Below are positions 45,547 to 57,866 of a stretch of DNA of 64,000 nucleotides, in pieces (positions within the stretch are counted from its first letter, which is position 1; each line of letters opens with the position of its first letter). A program made the translations under genes and the position numbers. The stretch lies in the NCBI GenBank assembly GCA_028023455.1, contig JAQFVV010012402.1:17550935-17614934 (forward strand), given 5' to 3'. The notes under the pieces are model-generated. The model was given only the letters and a program-made list of their open reading frames with translations, was not told the origin of the DNA and ran no database searches. This DNA comes from Epiperipatus broadwayi (lineage: Eukaryota > Onychophora > Udeonychophora > Euonychophora > Peripatidae).

Positions 45547-48500
45547 TGTAATGGTCATATTTGTTCATTTGTGCAACAAAATCCAGGTGGTTGATCCAGG
45601 TTGTTGAGACCCCAAATCCAATCTCACCTCAGTCACTTTACCAAAGCTCAAAGATTTACCATCCTATGGATGATGTATATGAGGCTACAAGTATTTGTTT
45701 AATTCACATGCTGGCAGTAGCACATCGGTGGAACATGAGACTATGATTTAAGACTGACATATTTAAAAGTATAGTTATATAGATGTGACTGAATTGACAG
45801 ATATTACTAAGTTTAGATTGTGATTCATAAATTAACGAATGAATAATGAGCAAAATTGAGACACTAAGCAAAGTTATATTTAAATAAATTTAATATAAGC
45901 CAAATTTAATAAAATAAAATAATGTAAACAATTAAAATACATGAAATTTGTCTCACTCACAGGTGATGATGATATATGTTTACAGACCATTAATTCTAAC
46001 AGTTGGAATTTTATCTCACTCACATGTGATGATGATTTTATAAGTTACAAGTTATCATAAATATTTGATATTTTAATCACTTGCATGTGATGATGATTAT
46101 GTAGGTTACAATTTACTTAATTTTCATGAGATTTACTATTACAGGATTAGAAATTGATTTCTATTTTATCTCATGATTAGCTATGCCTTATTTATGCTAT
46201 GCCAATGAGAACTATATTTGCTTAAGTTAATTTGCAAAAGTGATTATCATCAATTTTAAATAACACCTATATTTAACAAACAATATATTTCTCTATATAT
46301 CTTAGCAGCTTACAGAATTAGATTCTGGTTCAGATCAAAGCTGAAACATTAATTATTATGGCAGGATAAACTGATGGTGTGTAATAAGACTTCAGATACT
46401 ATGGCATTTATAAAATACATAATCTGAGTCTTGCATCTCAAATGTGTGCTTGATTACCATGTAATCAATTCCCTTCGACTATACTAATTACTGTAAATAA
46501 AAGACCTTTTAGTCTGGGTGATCAAACAGCTTACAAATATATTTGGATTCTTATGCTCCAGTCCTAAATAAGAGTAATGGGGTGGCCCTTAAAACCAAAG
46601 CCCATTGTGAAGAAAGCTGTCCGAACTAAGGAGATGGCGTGGCCATTAAAACCAAAAGCCCATTCAAGAAATAAATACAACAATAAATATAGGCACATAT
46701 GCACTGCCTAAGGACACATTCACCCCATGGCCTACATCATTATATAACTAAAATTAAGATGCAAAACATTAGTGTCTTTCTATAGAACCACCGTAAATTA
46801 GTTCATAAATTAGCATTTATAATGATGCAATTAAAAAAATATAATGAATCTAATTTATTAAGATATCTATATAGGCATTCATATAAATTTAAAAAAGGGC
46901 TACAGAATATTTTGGGATAATTATAAGATTAAATTTTAATTTTATGATGTATTTCATCACATCTGCTAAATATTAACCAAATATTTTATTTATAGCAAAT
47001 CTATCTTTAAGCATTTATAATACCATAATTACATACTAATAACTATTATTTTACCAATTTCAGAAGGGAGTTTTGTTTGTGCAGTAATAAATGCAAAATT
47101 ATATAAGTGTGAGAACATCTAATCATTTCTCAATAATTATTTTAAATATTAATAAACTCCATTCTGAATAAAACATAGCATAAATACATAAACAAATATT
47201 TGTAATATAAGCAATTAAGCCAATGCACATGCACTTTAAAGATAAATTATAAATGAATACTAAATTTTTCCAGACATGAGATATAGTACTTTAGAAAAAA
47301 TGGAATGAATCCTCCCATTCTTTTGACCCAAACGTTTATGTATGGGCAAATCTTAAGTGTGTGTGGAAATAAGAGCGTGAAGGTGTCACACAATCACTTT
47401 AAATTACATTTATGTTTGAATGAATGACACTTGCGAGATCTTTACAATTTACAAACCATCATTCTTTAGTTGAAATTAAATATATATAATGAGATATTAC
47501 TATTACATAAAAAACATAGTGCTATATAAAATAATATCTCATTATATAAACAAATAATTGAAAATAATATAGGTATAGACTTAACTTTAAAAGAAAGAAT
47601 CCAAAATTACAGCTAAGATTTCACGTAATCACGTAAATGAAATCTTAAGATTTGGCTTTATTTGCTTAGTTATAATGAAATGAAATCAAAATAGTTTAAA
47701 TCAAACTAAATTAGATAAATTGGGTGAAACTAAATAAGATTGGGTTAAATTAAATTGGGCAAGACTTACAACTTAAATTGTAAAATAAAATTACATTTTA
47801 GTTTAAAAATTAATATTTGAAAAGTTTTAAAGAACTTAGTTTAAACAATATTGGCCATTTACTCTACTGTTAGTTAGCTTTGAGATTAGGAGATTTAGTT
47901 TTAAATGTTTATTTTAAAATCTTCAGAAATTGGTTACCACTATAAGTTCTGTTGTCTGGGATGATGGCTTGATCTTGGGCATTCTACTGTTCTTTCTGCT
48001 GTTCTTTTAGTTGTCCACATTTGGTAGACCATTCTTGGGATCAGAAAGCAAGTTATTGTCTTTCTATCCTATAATTGTCTTGTACAATTTTATTATTTTC
48101 ACAATCATTATAACAAAACTCTTGGATAGGATTTGGAATAAGATTTCAAAATGGCTGAAACAAGGTTTATATATTGACCTCCCCCCTCTCTTTTTTGATC
48201 ACAGCTTGTTTACCAGTTTTAGTTCCCGATCAGCTTTTCTAATTTACTTTGCTATATTCTCAAAAAAACCGGGGATTCCTGCTGAGTTATCGATCCTTTT
48301 TCAGGTCCATCCCCCGATTTTGACCAGGTTAATTTATTCAAACTTACTTTAAAATCTATTTTTACTAGTTAAAATAGGTCAAAATATAGTGAGAAGGATT
48401 AATTTTACTAAATTATTTTTTTACAAAAAACAAATATAAAACTTGGTAAACATTTTACTCTATATGTAACACGTTTAAGTTTAAATTATCTATATATGCA

Positions 48501-48856
48501 GAAATATTATAATTTCAATATTAATTTTACAATAATATTTAAAATAAAAGAAAATCTATAATGCTTCAAATCTATAACATTATTTCTTTTCTACATATAT
48601 GTTAGTTTTGGTAACACATACAGCAAGATTTACATTTATTAAAATAAAATACATATATGTGTGAATATGCTGATTTATTATACATATACATGTGTGTCTA
48701 GCTATGTAAGATATAATACACACACACATACAACTATAATTATTAATTTTAAAATTAGTCTAATATACAAGAATTTCAGTATATGTGCACAAAAATAAAA
48801 TACTACTATAGCATATAGTAGTTGAAACAGAAGGATAAATAGATTTGACTGTTTCA
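45547..48856 (-). repeat. Long direct repeat copy B (candidate 5' LTR)
   Basis: Homologous to 38196-41106. It holds the same three ~60-bp tandem units (45953-46110). A plus-strand frame at 48011-48352 stays open for 113 codons but begins at TTG. It encodes a hydrophobic stretch followed by a Pro/Ser-rich one, and I recognise no family. It is interrupted by a separate insertion at 47199-47545. Confidence 0.9.
47199..47545. mobile_element. 347-bp non-autonomous insertion with 11-bp duplication
   Basis: Present in repeat copy B and absent from copy A at the matching site (about 39850), which gives a clean empty site. An 11-bp duplication, ataaacaaata, flanks it (47188-47198 and 47546-47556). 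One end carries a perfect 14-bp inverted repeat, ATAATGAGATATTA (47486-47499) and its complement (47532-47545), which ends exactly at the insertion border. No tRNA promoter boxes or open frame were found, and I do not recognise the family. Confidence 0.8.
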
Positions 48857-49429
48857 TTATTATTATTATTATTATCATCATGTTTCAAAGCAGAACCTTA
48901 TTGATGACCAAGGAGTTACATTTGCTATAAGCCACTCCGTATACATATGTTTACATTGCTAGTGAAAAAAATCGAGTTAGGGCAATATAACATCTTTTTT
49001 ATGATTATAATTTTTTTGGAGAGGACTGGTAGTTTAATTATTTATTTGATAATTTGTCTTTCAATATATCTTATACAATTACTTTTTTTTTTCAATTACT
49101 TTTGAGGGTGGTTCAAATACATATGTATATGTTACATTTGTAATCTTTTCTTCCTGTAATTTAAATTCACAAAAACAATCATATGTTATCACTGTTCAAT
49201 TGCAAACATCAACATTATATTTGTTGTGTTATTGAGTTTAGTGTTTTCCAGTGTTTAAGTTAATTAATGGCATATGTTAGTGGTTTTACATAGTTACCTT
49301 AGAGGTTTTATTGTTGTATTATCAGTCACCAGGTTGCTGCAAAAATGTGTGGTTGTGCAATTTTATTATCTCTAGCTCATGATTTTGCCAGTTTGATATT
49401 AAATGTTAATGGATGTCATCTTGTGTTAT
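48857..49429. other. Non-coding stretch
   Basis: Begins with an ATT microsatellite (48856-48876). Nothing else was recognised. Confidence 0.55.
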
Positions 49430-50250
49430 TACTTAAGGTGAATTTGCAACAAGTGCACCAATATGCATAAAGTACAAAGATGGATGCATGGAATGATGGT
49501 ATAGAGCCTGTGTAATATGAGTTGAAGATTGTCTGAGGGATTGTGTTGGGTTGTCTATATGCTCTTGTCATGATATTGTGAATTCTGTCTAGTGCTGGAC
49601 AATGATAAACAGATGTTGCTGTGTTGCTTCAGCCCCATGGCATAGAAAGCAAAAAGGATCAATATTTTTGTACAATCTCCAATATGTCAGAAAATATGAC
49701 ATGAGCAGTGCATGAAGATGCAATCTCAACAAAAATCAAAATATTTTGGTTCCAGAGACCATTTTTTGAACTTGCAGAGTAGTTGTTTATTGTTGATTTT
49801 AAGCATTGTCAGATTGGTGTCCTGAGTCGGATTTGGATGTATTAATGAATAAATTTACCAGTATGAGTACTTGTATATTGTTTGGAGTGAATCTGTGTGG
49901 ACATGGTTTTAATATAATTGATGATGAAATGATAGTTGGTTATAAGTGGGGGTGTGTGTGACCTATCTATTGGTGTTATTTGGAGAAGGCATTGAAGCAT
50001 TGGAAAGTTTTTAGCCATTGCTAGTATTAATTTTTTGGCCTTGTGTATATGGAAATTATAAATATTATGGGGTCCCAGTCCATTGTGGATGGGTGGTCTG
50101 GTGTGCTGTTTTGCAGATGTCAACACTGTCTTCCTCTGCCACAGAAGTTTATTGCCGAGAGAAGAGTTTGTTTATAACACCTTTAGAAAATGTAATAGCA
50201 GGTGAATAATATGTAGTTTTTGTTATGACTAGCTAGTTAAATAGCTGGAT
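49430..50250 (-). pseudogene. LINE C-terminal region (zinc-ribbon tail), decayed
   Basis: On the minus strand a reading frame shows CFLCHGAEATQQHLF (about 49612-49656), followed after a one-base shift by CPALDRIHNI and a Trp/Tyr-rich end. The CxxC...H...C tail after reverse transcriptase is typical of many LINE ORF2 proteins. Upstream, 50126-49842 is open and lies where the end of the RT region would be. Several stops and a frameshift show it is inactive. Confidence 0.6.
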
Positions 50251-50358
50251 CTTGGAATATATTGATAGATATGCCTTTGAGAATGATAAAGTGATCCACT
50301 CCATCTCTGAATTTTTCTGGATTTTAACCTATTATTGCATTTGTACTCACGTAAAAAA

Positions 50359-50969
50359 TACCAAATAGGCAGCTGGCTTTTCCCCATATAATACTGTGTA
50401 TTGTATCTCTCAAAAATGATGCAGTCATAGCATTTAATTCAATTTATCTGAAAGATGCACCAGTGCTCATATACAGAAATAGTTTTAATTTCAAGCTGAG
50501 ATTGCATCCAGAAGTAGCTCCAAACAATAACCCTACACAGATTGTAGATCAGGAAGTCATTCTAAGCTTCTTCATAAGAGGATTAAAACTCATATGGTAG
50601 ACATGTGGGAAATGAGGCCACCTAGTGACACAATGCAACAGCAAAAAGAGTCCACAATTACAAAACACAAATGAGTTGCTCAACAACATGAGTACTGAAG
50701 ACACCAACCATAAGCACAATGATAATATAAATCCAAACATGCACAACAATAGTCAAACAACTTCTTCTTCTGAGGAAACAATCTTACTCCTTCTCATTAA
50801 TCAAAATTCAAACAAAAATAACAAAAACATAGATGAACTAAATAGTAACCATCTGGAAAAACAATGCAACAATAGAAAGAACCTACAATTACAGCAGACA
50901 AATAATCAGACTACACAAAAACTGAAGATAACTGCCACATACACAAACTTAATAGCAATTCAGATATGA
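50359..50969 (+). pseudogene. LINE ORF1 remnant with damaged CCHC knuckle
   Basis: The plus-strand frame from 50359 reads about 80 residues to W-stop-TCGK-stop-GHLVTQC (50598-50639). This is a CCHC zinc knuckle whose first Cys is lost and which carries two stops. An Asn/Gln/Thr-rich tail follows (50625-50969). A nucleic-acid-binding ORF1 ending in a knuckle is the usual partner of the endonuclease encoded next. Confidence 0.55.
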
Positions 50970-51519
50970 ATAACCATATGAAAACAACTTCACCATCTGA
51001 AGAAATCCTCTCACTACCTCTCATAGATCAAACTACAAAAAAAAAACAATAGCATAAATAAACCAAACAGCATGCAACAAATAAATCCAAATGACATGCA
51101 ACAAGCTCCAAATAATGCAAACAAGGGTCAAAACATACAACACTCGAATGATGCAAATATTAACTGAGCTGAATTATCACAAACACATAGAGTGAAACAC
51201 AAAGTACCAATAAAACAAACATCACACACACAATTAAAAATAACACATCAACATATGCCTTCCACAAATTGAGCTAAATACAATAGAACAAAACAAAGGG
51301 CCAGGTCAACCAAAAAACAATAAAAAACCAAAAACAGAAGAGCACATTTGAAAAACAGAAGAGTGCAACAGTGCATTATTGTTAACTAGAATTCAAACAG
51401 AAGATTGGTCACCAATGGACATCACTCCTATCTGACTAATCAATGAAATTGTGACAATATGCAGCTTATACAATAAAAACCCACAACTGACATATCTTGA
51501 ATGTCAAACAACCACCACA

Positions 51520-52540
51520 TACATTAGTAATGAATATCAGAATAACAGCTTTTAATGTGTGTGGGTTAAACTTCACAAACAAACTATGGACCAAAATCAC
51601 ACAAACACATATATTAGGACTTCTGGAGATGAAAATATACAGTGGATCACAAATTGACCTACATTACATCTTTGCACTGAAGGCTTCTTTGCAAGCTCCA
51701 GGGACATGTTATCACCTTTGGGTGGAATTGGTCAACTTATAACCTCACTCTATCCATTCATATCATTCAAGATCATATATTGATGCAAACTTGCTGACAT
51801 CAACCTTTCATCACCATATGACAATTCCCAACATAATTTTTACCTAAGTCCTACCTGGAAACAACATTACATAGAACATCATACTTACCATCAACTCACT
51901 ACTAACATCAACTTCTTATCCAACTACCATCATGGGAGATTTTAACATGAAATACACAGACTTCATTTCAAAATGACTGCATCAAATTACAATACAATTT
52001 ATCAGTGCTGAGGGCTTTCTACCACCAAACACAGTAACATCCATAATAACACACACTTCTTTAATCGACTTTTGTTTCTATTTGCCAATGTTGCATCATT
52101 ACATAAGCCTCAAGCTCAATCCATCCCCATTGTCAGACCACTCTATTCAAACTGAAAAACTTGATCTAGCTGAAATACAGCCAATCACATTACCACTTGG
52201 AAAAACAATGAGAATTCTAATACTGACATCCACTCCAGAGTCCCTTTTTTCTGAAACATACATCATGCTCCATAAACTTGAAGGACTACAACTAAGTGCT
52301 GTACAAAGATATCAGGCATACATAAACATATTTTTATTTAATATTGATCACAGCACCAGGGAAACACACCCATCATCCAGGATTTTAGCTCTATCAGATG
52401 AATTACATAAGAGAATAACAATGTCTAAATTCACTCACAACACATATTAGCATATATATAAGCTCACTTGGACACTTAAAGACTACTTAGATATCAAAAA
52501 AAGCAAAATCTATCTCAGTCAACAAAACACATGGCTACAT
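51520..52540 (+). pseudogene. LINE ORF2 endonuclease (EEP) remnant
   Basis: In order on the plus strand: an EEP start IRITAFNVCGLN (51535-51570), LEMKI at the position of the catalytic Glu, MGDFNM (about 51928-51945), SLIDFCF (about 52050-52070) and LSDHS (about 52134-52148). These are the apurinic-endonuclease-like motifs of a LINE ORF2. A linker follows to about 52540, then the element stops before any reverse transcriptase. Stops and frameshifts interrupt it. Confidence 0.7.
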
Positions 52541-52633
52541 TAGATGAGCCATGGGCTCTCTCTCCACCTTTAGGGTGCTCATGGCATTTAGAATTGGAGC
52601 AACTACACATGCAGCACACAATATGACCGAACC

Positions 52634-52679
52634 TACACACACACACACACCCACACACACACACACATATATATATATA
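52634..52679. repeat. (CA)n/(TA)n microsatellite
   Basis: ACACAC array with one CCC interruption, turning into TATATA. Confidence 0.95.
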
Positions 52680-52699
52680 AGTATTTGAAACAGAAGCTT

Positions 52700-55010
52700 C
52701 AAACACCTAAACTTTTCAATCCACCGCCTGATTATTTTGGACCATCTGAAACAGGCAAAAATAAATTTATATGAAAACAAAAACGACAACAAATTTTAGT
52801 TGTTAATTATGATATAAAGATTGCAGAGAAAAATTCATAAAATCTAAGAAAATAACATTTCAGCACAAAACCTAATGCATGGTTTTAACTATAAAAAAAA
52901 AAGAGAGATAAAGAAAAATATCAAAACTGTAAATGTCATTCAGAAAAAAACACTAATGGTAAAAACAAAATAAAACAAGATAAGTCACTAGAAAGATAAA
53001 AGAAATATAAGTATTTTTTACTTAGCAGCATAATTAAAAAAAACAAGAAAGATAATACATTATTTTGAGTTATAAAATTAAAAAGCATTTAAAATAGTCT
53101 ACAGAGAAATTGGGAGGGGGTTTAATCACTGCTAGAAAAATGACTTTATGTTTAAGAGCAAAATAAGATAGGCCGCTGATGAAAATGACATGTTAGTTAT
53201 TAGAATTTTGTATAAATTTTGAGAAAAAAAATTAATCATTTTAAAAACAAACATCTGTAAAAATGTTTTAATTGCAACAATTGCTCCAATTTCAAAAATA
53301 ATTAGACTGAGATAGACATATTATAAGAGAAAATGAAATGTTTATAGATAATGGGGATCAGTTGCAAATAATTTTGGAGGGGTTCAAAAATTATAATTTT
53401 CATCAAGTTACGTTAATATTATATGAATAAAAATCAAATCACAAGCTATGCTCAAGATAAATTCATTTTGTTTTTTTTTACTAACATTTGTATGGCCATT
53501 TAGACATGTAATGACCTAATTTTTAATCAATTCATTAAAAATCTCATTTTTTACTGCGTCCTTTAGAAACTTCACGAATAGCTCAGACTGAGTTATTTTT
53601 CATCTGCTGCATCTCTTTGTGATCAATCTTCTATGTGGAATGCAAAATATTAGTTAAAAAAATTATTTAAGATAGAAGCATTTGGAAAATATAAAAAGTA
53701 TTAAAAAATAGTACTAGATTCATAATAAAATGGCTGTAAAAAGAAATTTGCTAATAACTTAAAAAGTATTCTTCTATTTTTTATTGAGGCTTTAAAATAC
53801 TGTTGCTATGGTTCTTTTAAAGGCTAATATTATTTCTATCCACCCATGTTGCAAAAGTTGTTATGTGTGGATGTTTTTATGCTAAATAAAAATGGATAAA
53901 TTGTTCACTAATGTAAACATGATCTTATCTTTGATTTTTGGAACAAGAAAACTCCCCCATTTTATCTTTCTTACAAGCATAGAGATTTTCATTAAAACAT
54001 TGGTTCTCTAAATAACATGATGAATACAAATATATATGTTCTGTGCAAATATTTATTTTACAAACTTATAATTTGGCAACCAGCAAGATTGAATAAAGCA
54101 GTAAAGTGACAAATTTGAGAGCTAAGGCCCACAGATAACAGTGCACTTCCACAATTTGAACTTATGACTTACCAAATGATAAAGCATTCAGCTATTTTAG
54201 ACAAAAGATAATTAAAGACTTCGTTTTCAAGAAGTTGTAAATTATCAGGCAAAACATAATTGGGGATTGCTTTAATTTTTATTCTTCCGCAAAATATTTT
54301 TTATTATATGCTTTTTTGAAATATAAATTGGTTATTAGGTATGCATTTTTCATATTGACATTAATAATTGTTAATTAATGATATTGTTTTCATTTGTTTA
54401 AATACTGCACTATCAGATATTGCTAAAATCCATCCATATTCTAAAGACACTTGGTTTTCATGAAAATCTTTATAAGTTTTTCAATATAATTTTTTTTTCC
54501 ATTCTATCAAAGGAAAAATAAAAATTAATTCAATACAAGTTTAAGTTATAATATATCTATTTATTACTTTAAATCTATCATTTTATGATGATGTCTTTAA
54601 AAAATAACTTCATCATTTTCTTCAGGGTTTAAATTGGCTAAATTATAATTATGAATAGAATTCTGAGTACTCATTAAAGATTATGTATGATAATAAGCTC
54701 TAAAAGGAAGTAGAATATACATATTTCAAGATATTTGAAATTATAAAATCTGTAAAATGTTGATGTACTGAAGAAGTCATATCTAGCATGGGATAACTTG
54801 AGAAATTTAAGATAATGGAAAGTTTAGAATTCCAGTTCTTTCATATTTTTTAAATGTCACAGTAGTTGGGTACGGTTCAAGGTACTCTGGAACTCAAGAT
54901 TCATGGAATACTGCCTTACCACTTCAGTGCTCAAGCGTATTTTATGAACTCAAAAGCAATAAATCAAATAAGAACACTACTTGATAGATATCAAATACTG
55001 TTTTTATTTT
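52700..55010. other. AT-rich non-coding stretch
   Basis: Nothing recognised. Confidence 0.6.
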
Positions 55011-55044
55011 ATATAAAATTATTATTATTATTATTAGTAGTAAC

Positions 55045-55096
<52 letters not shown>

Positions 55097-55131
55097 AAAT
55101 TATTATTATTATTATTAGTAGTAACTTAGTT
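55010..55131. repeat. (ATT)n microsatellite flanked by a 38-bp direct repeat
   Basis: TTATATAAAATTATTATT followed by ATTAGTAGTAACTTA occurs on both sides of the ATT array (about 55010-55050 and 55093-55131), so the array and its edge were duplicated together. Confidence 0.9.
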
Positions 55132-57355
55132 TAACAACTGATATTAAATGCTATTTTGCTATAAAATTTCTTTCCAAAAACTTGGAAAAAGAATCTAATT
55201 CAAACTATCGGTGAGGTGGGACATATTTTAACAGAATTATATCAGACGAGAAGCCGAAATATATAGATACCTATTTCTTGTGTTGCAAAATTTATTTAAG
55301 TAGACATGACGACTATTCTGTTATAATTTTTAAAATTTATAGTAATATTATTTCATTCTTTAATTACTCAAATTTACTTATTTATAATCGGTGTTATTTT
55401 CGCATTCACGCGCAATCGCAGCTCCATACTGTATATGCTATCAGAACAAAAACATTCCGTAGTAATTTTTTTAATTCTGAGGAGAAAAATTAACTTAGAT
55501 AAAGAGAATTATTTTAATTTATTTGTATAATTATATAACTTGATTGTAATTATTGACATTATTATTAATATATTAAAATCGAGTTTTTGTATATTAATTT
55601 TAAACTCTTTTCAAGTTAATAAATCCTTTAATATAAATACATTTTTTCTATGGAATCCATGAATTCAAGTACGGCGAAAATAAATTCCAACAATTGCATG
55701 TATACATAAGCAGTTTTTAAACGAGTCTTTCATATTATTAATAAATATGCTATTAATCCATCATATCTTATTTATGATGTGATATAGTGAGAATAGGATA
55801 TTAGTTTACCATTTACGGGATTATGGTTCAAAATATTAAATCCTGCCTAAATAAAGCTTTATTTTGTCTTACTGTTTTTGCTGATTATCATTATAAAGGG
55901 ATTAATAAATGAAGATTTAATTACTCGTGGCGAAAGTGTGAAACGAATGAATGTCTTTCCTATACTACTTCTCGGTGAAAGGATGCTAGATATAAATTTT
56001 TCTAGTAATGTTTTAACTAAAATTTGTTTTATACTTAACACAGACACACACACACACATATATTTATATATATGATTTTACAAAAAATAACAATAGTGTA
56101 ATTTTTCAAATAAATGCTTTTATGATATGATAAACACAAGTATTTAGAGTGGTTTTAATTATTTGCATCTAATCGTAAGCAAGTCTATTCTAATTTTACT
56201 CGAGGATTTACAGCGGTTTTAATTATTTATATATATTTTTTATAAAAATAAAATACCTTTTAAAGATCACAGTGCTAAACAAAAATGTGTTTCAGCGGCC
56301 CTTTGAAAAAAAGACAGAACTTATCAAGCTTATTAATTGTCAATAAATTTCCATCTTATTTTATTTTCATTGTAAGAATATTTTATATATCGAGAAATAT
56401 TGTATGTTTAGGTGCTTATTACGGTTGATTGTTTTGAAAACTTTGTATAAAATAATCATCCGGACTTTTTCATAAATGCGCTTTAGTATTATCCTTTTTT
56501 TTTTTTTTTAAATATATTTAATAAAAAATTAAAAATATTTTACCGAACGAATTTATAAAATTTTAATGATAATTTTTTCTGCCTGTAGCCCATCGATTGT
56601 TATGTTACGGATAAGTCACAGTAACTGGGTTATTGATTTAGCAAAATATTTTGAGGATGTATTGTCCTGTTCCATATAATAATTTATATTTCCTGCGTTG
56701 TTTGGTGCGGAGGTAATAGAATGATGGATTCTTGAGCTCAAGGTGAATTTGATGCTTGATCTTTTTGCGAACTCCAGAACAATAAACTATTCAATTAATT
56801 TTTATTTTGATTAAATTATACTTAAAATGCAATAATTTTTTTAGCCCTTTTATTATTTTGCAAAATAGTTAACTGTATTTTAGTAAGTAAACGTAACTTA
56901 CCGTCTCTGGGTTATCTTGGACTGGAAAATGTCATTACTAATTAAACCATTTAACTCCCTGATCTTTTATAGCATTCTACTATCCTCAAAAAATTAGGGT
57001 CAGTAGGATTTCCTTGTTTGATGTCATTTTAAAATTTTCTTAGCTTAAATCAAAAAATAAAATAATTATGGGATAGTTATCTCATACTTCGCAATCGTTT
57101 AACAATTCATCTTTTACTTTGTATAAAAATGGAAAGTTAATAATAAATGGAAAGTTTTAGTCAAATTTAAAAATTAATGTTTTTTTTTTCAATTGGAAAG
57201 ACATTAAGGTGTTTAAAACAATTGTAATTGAAGTTACTTCGACAAATTTTTTATCCGCTAAATATATAATCTTATAAATAAAACTTCAATAACTCCTCAC
57301 GGAAACATAATATATATATATATTGCTTTTCTGAAGGTTTGTGATGATGGTGTTC
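55132..57355. other. Non-coding stretch
   Basis: A short CA repeat lies near 56041-56060. Nothing else was recognised. Confidence 0.55.
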
Positions 57356-57866
57356 TAGCTGTATTTTTATATTGGACTATTTACATAATCTAATATGTGT
57401 GTTGAATGTCTTTAGAAAAGTTTAATTTTTATTTAAATATTCCAAATGCATTCAACTGTTAGAAATATCACAGCAAACAGGTTAGTATATTACTAACAGT
57501 TAATGCATATACTAACCTGTTTGCATTCAACTGTTAGTAATATCACAGCAAACAACTGTTAGTAATATCACAGCAAACAGGTTAGTATATTACTAACAGT
57601 TAATGCATATACTAACCTGTTTGCATTCAACTGTTAGTAATATCACAGCAAACAACTGTTAGTAATATCACATCAAATAGGTTAGTATATTACTAACAGT
57701 TAATGCATATACTAACCTGTTTGTTGTGACATTACTAACAGTTGTTATTTGTGATATTACTAACAATTGAATGCATTTGGAATATTTAAATAAAAATTAA
57801 ACTTTTCTAAAGACATTCAACACACATATTAGATGATGGAAATAGTCCAATATAAAAATACAGCTA
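57356..57866. mobile_element. Foldback/MITE-like element with exact 100-bp internal repeats
   Basis: 116-bp arms at 57356-57471 and 57751-57866 are inverted copies with only a handful of mismatches and no indel. Ends read TA|GCTGTATTTTT...AAAAATACAGC|TA, so a TA target duplication is possible. The centre has three units of exactly 100 bp (GTTAGTATAT at 57481, 57581 and 57681). Each contains a 16-bp stem CAAACAGGTTAGTATA / TATACTAACCTGTTTG. No coding capacity. Confidence 0.88.

Larger units (their letters stand above)
38196..48856 (-). mobile_element. Putative LTR retrotransposon with giant (~2.9 kb) LTRs
   Basis: Two long direct repeats (38196-41106 and 45547-48856) enclose 4.4 kb with minus-strand Gypsy-like remnants. 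Both repeats start TGTAATGG and end GTTTCA, giving TG...CA ends. TTAT occurs on both outer flanks, but those flanks are ATT microsatellites, so this duplication is weak evidence. No primer-binding site or polypurine tract was found directly at the inner borders for the minus orientation. A purine run, GGGAAAAAA (45534-45542), fits the opposite orientation instead. A segmental duplication around a Gypsy fragment remains possible. Confidence 0.5.

Noticed and set aside
38182-48861. TTAT as a firm target-site duplication of the large element
   Set aside because: Both flanks are ATT microsatellites, so a 4-bp match is expected by chance.
54866-55129. Plus-strand poly-Tyr/Leu frame
   Set aside because: Produced by the ATT microsatellite.
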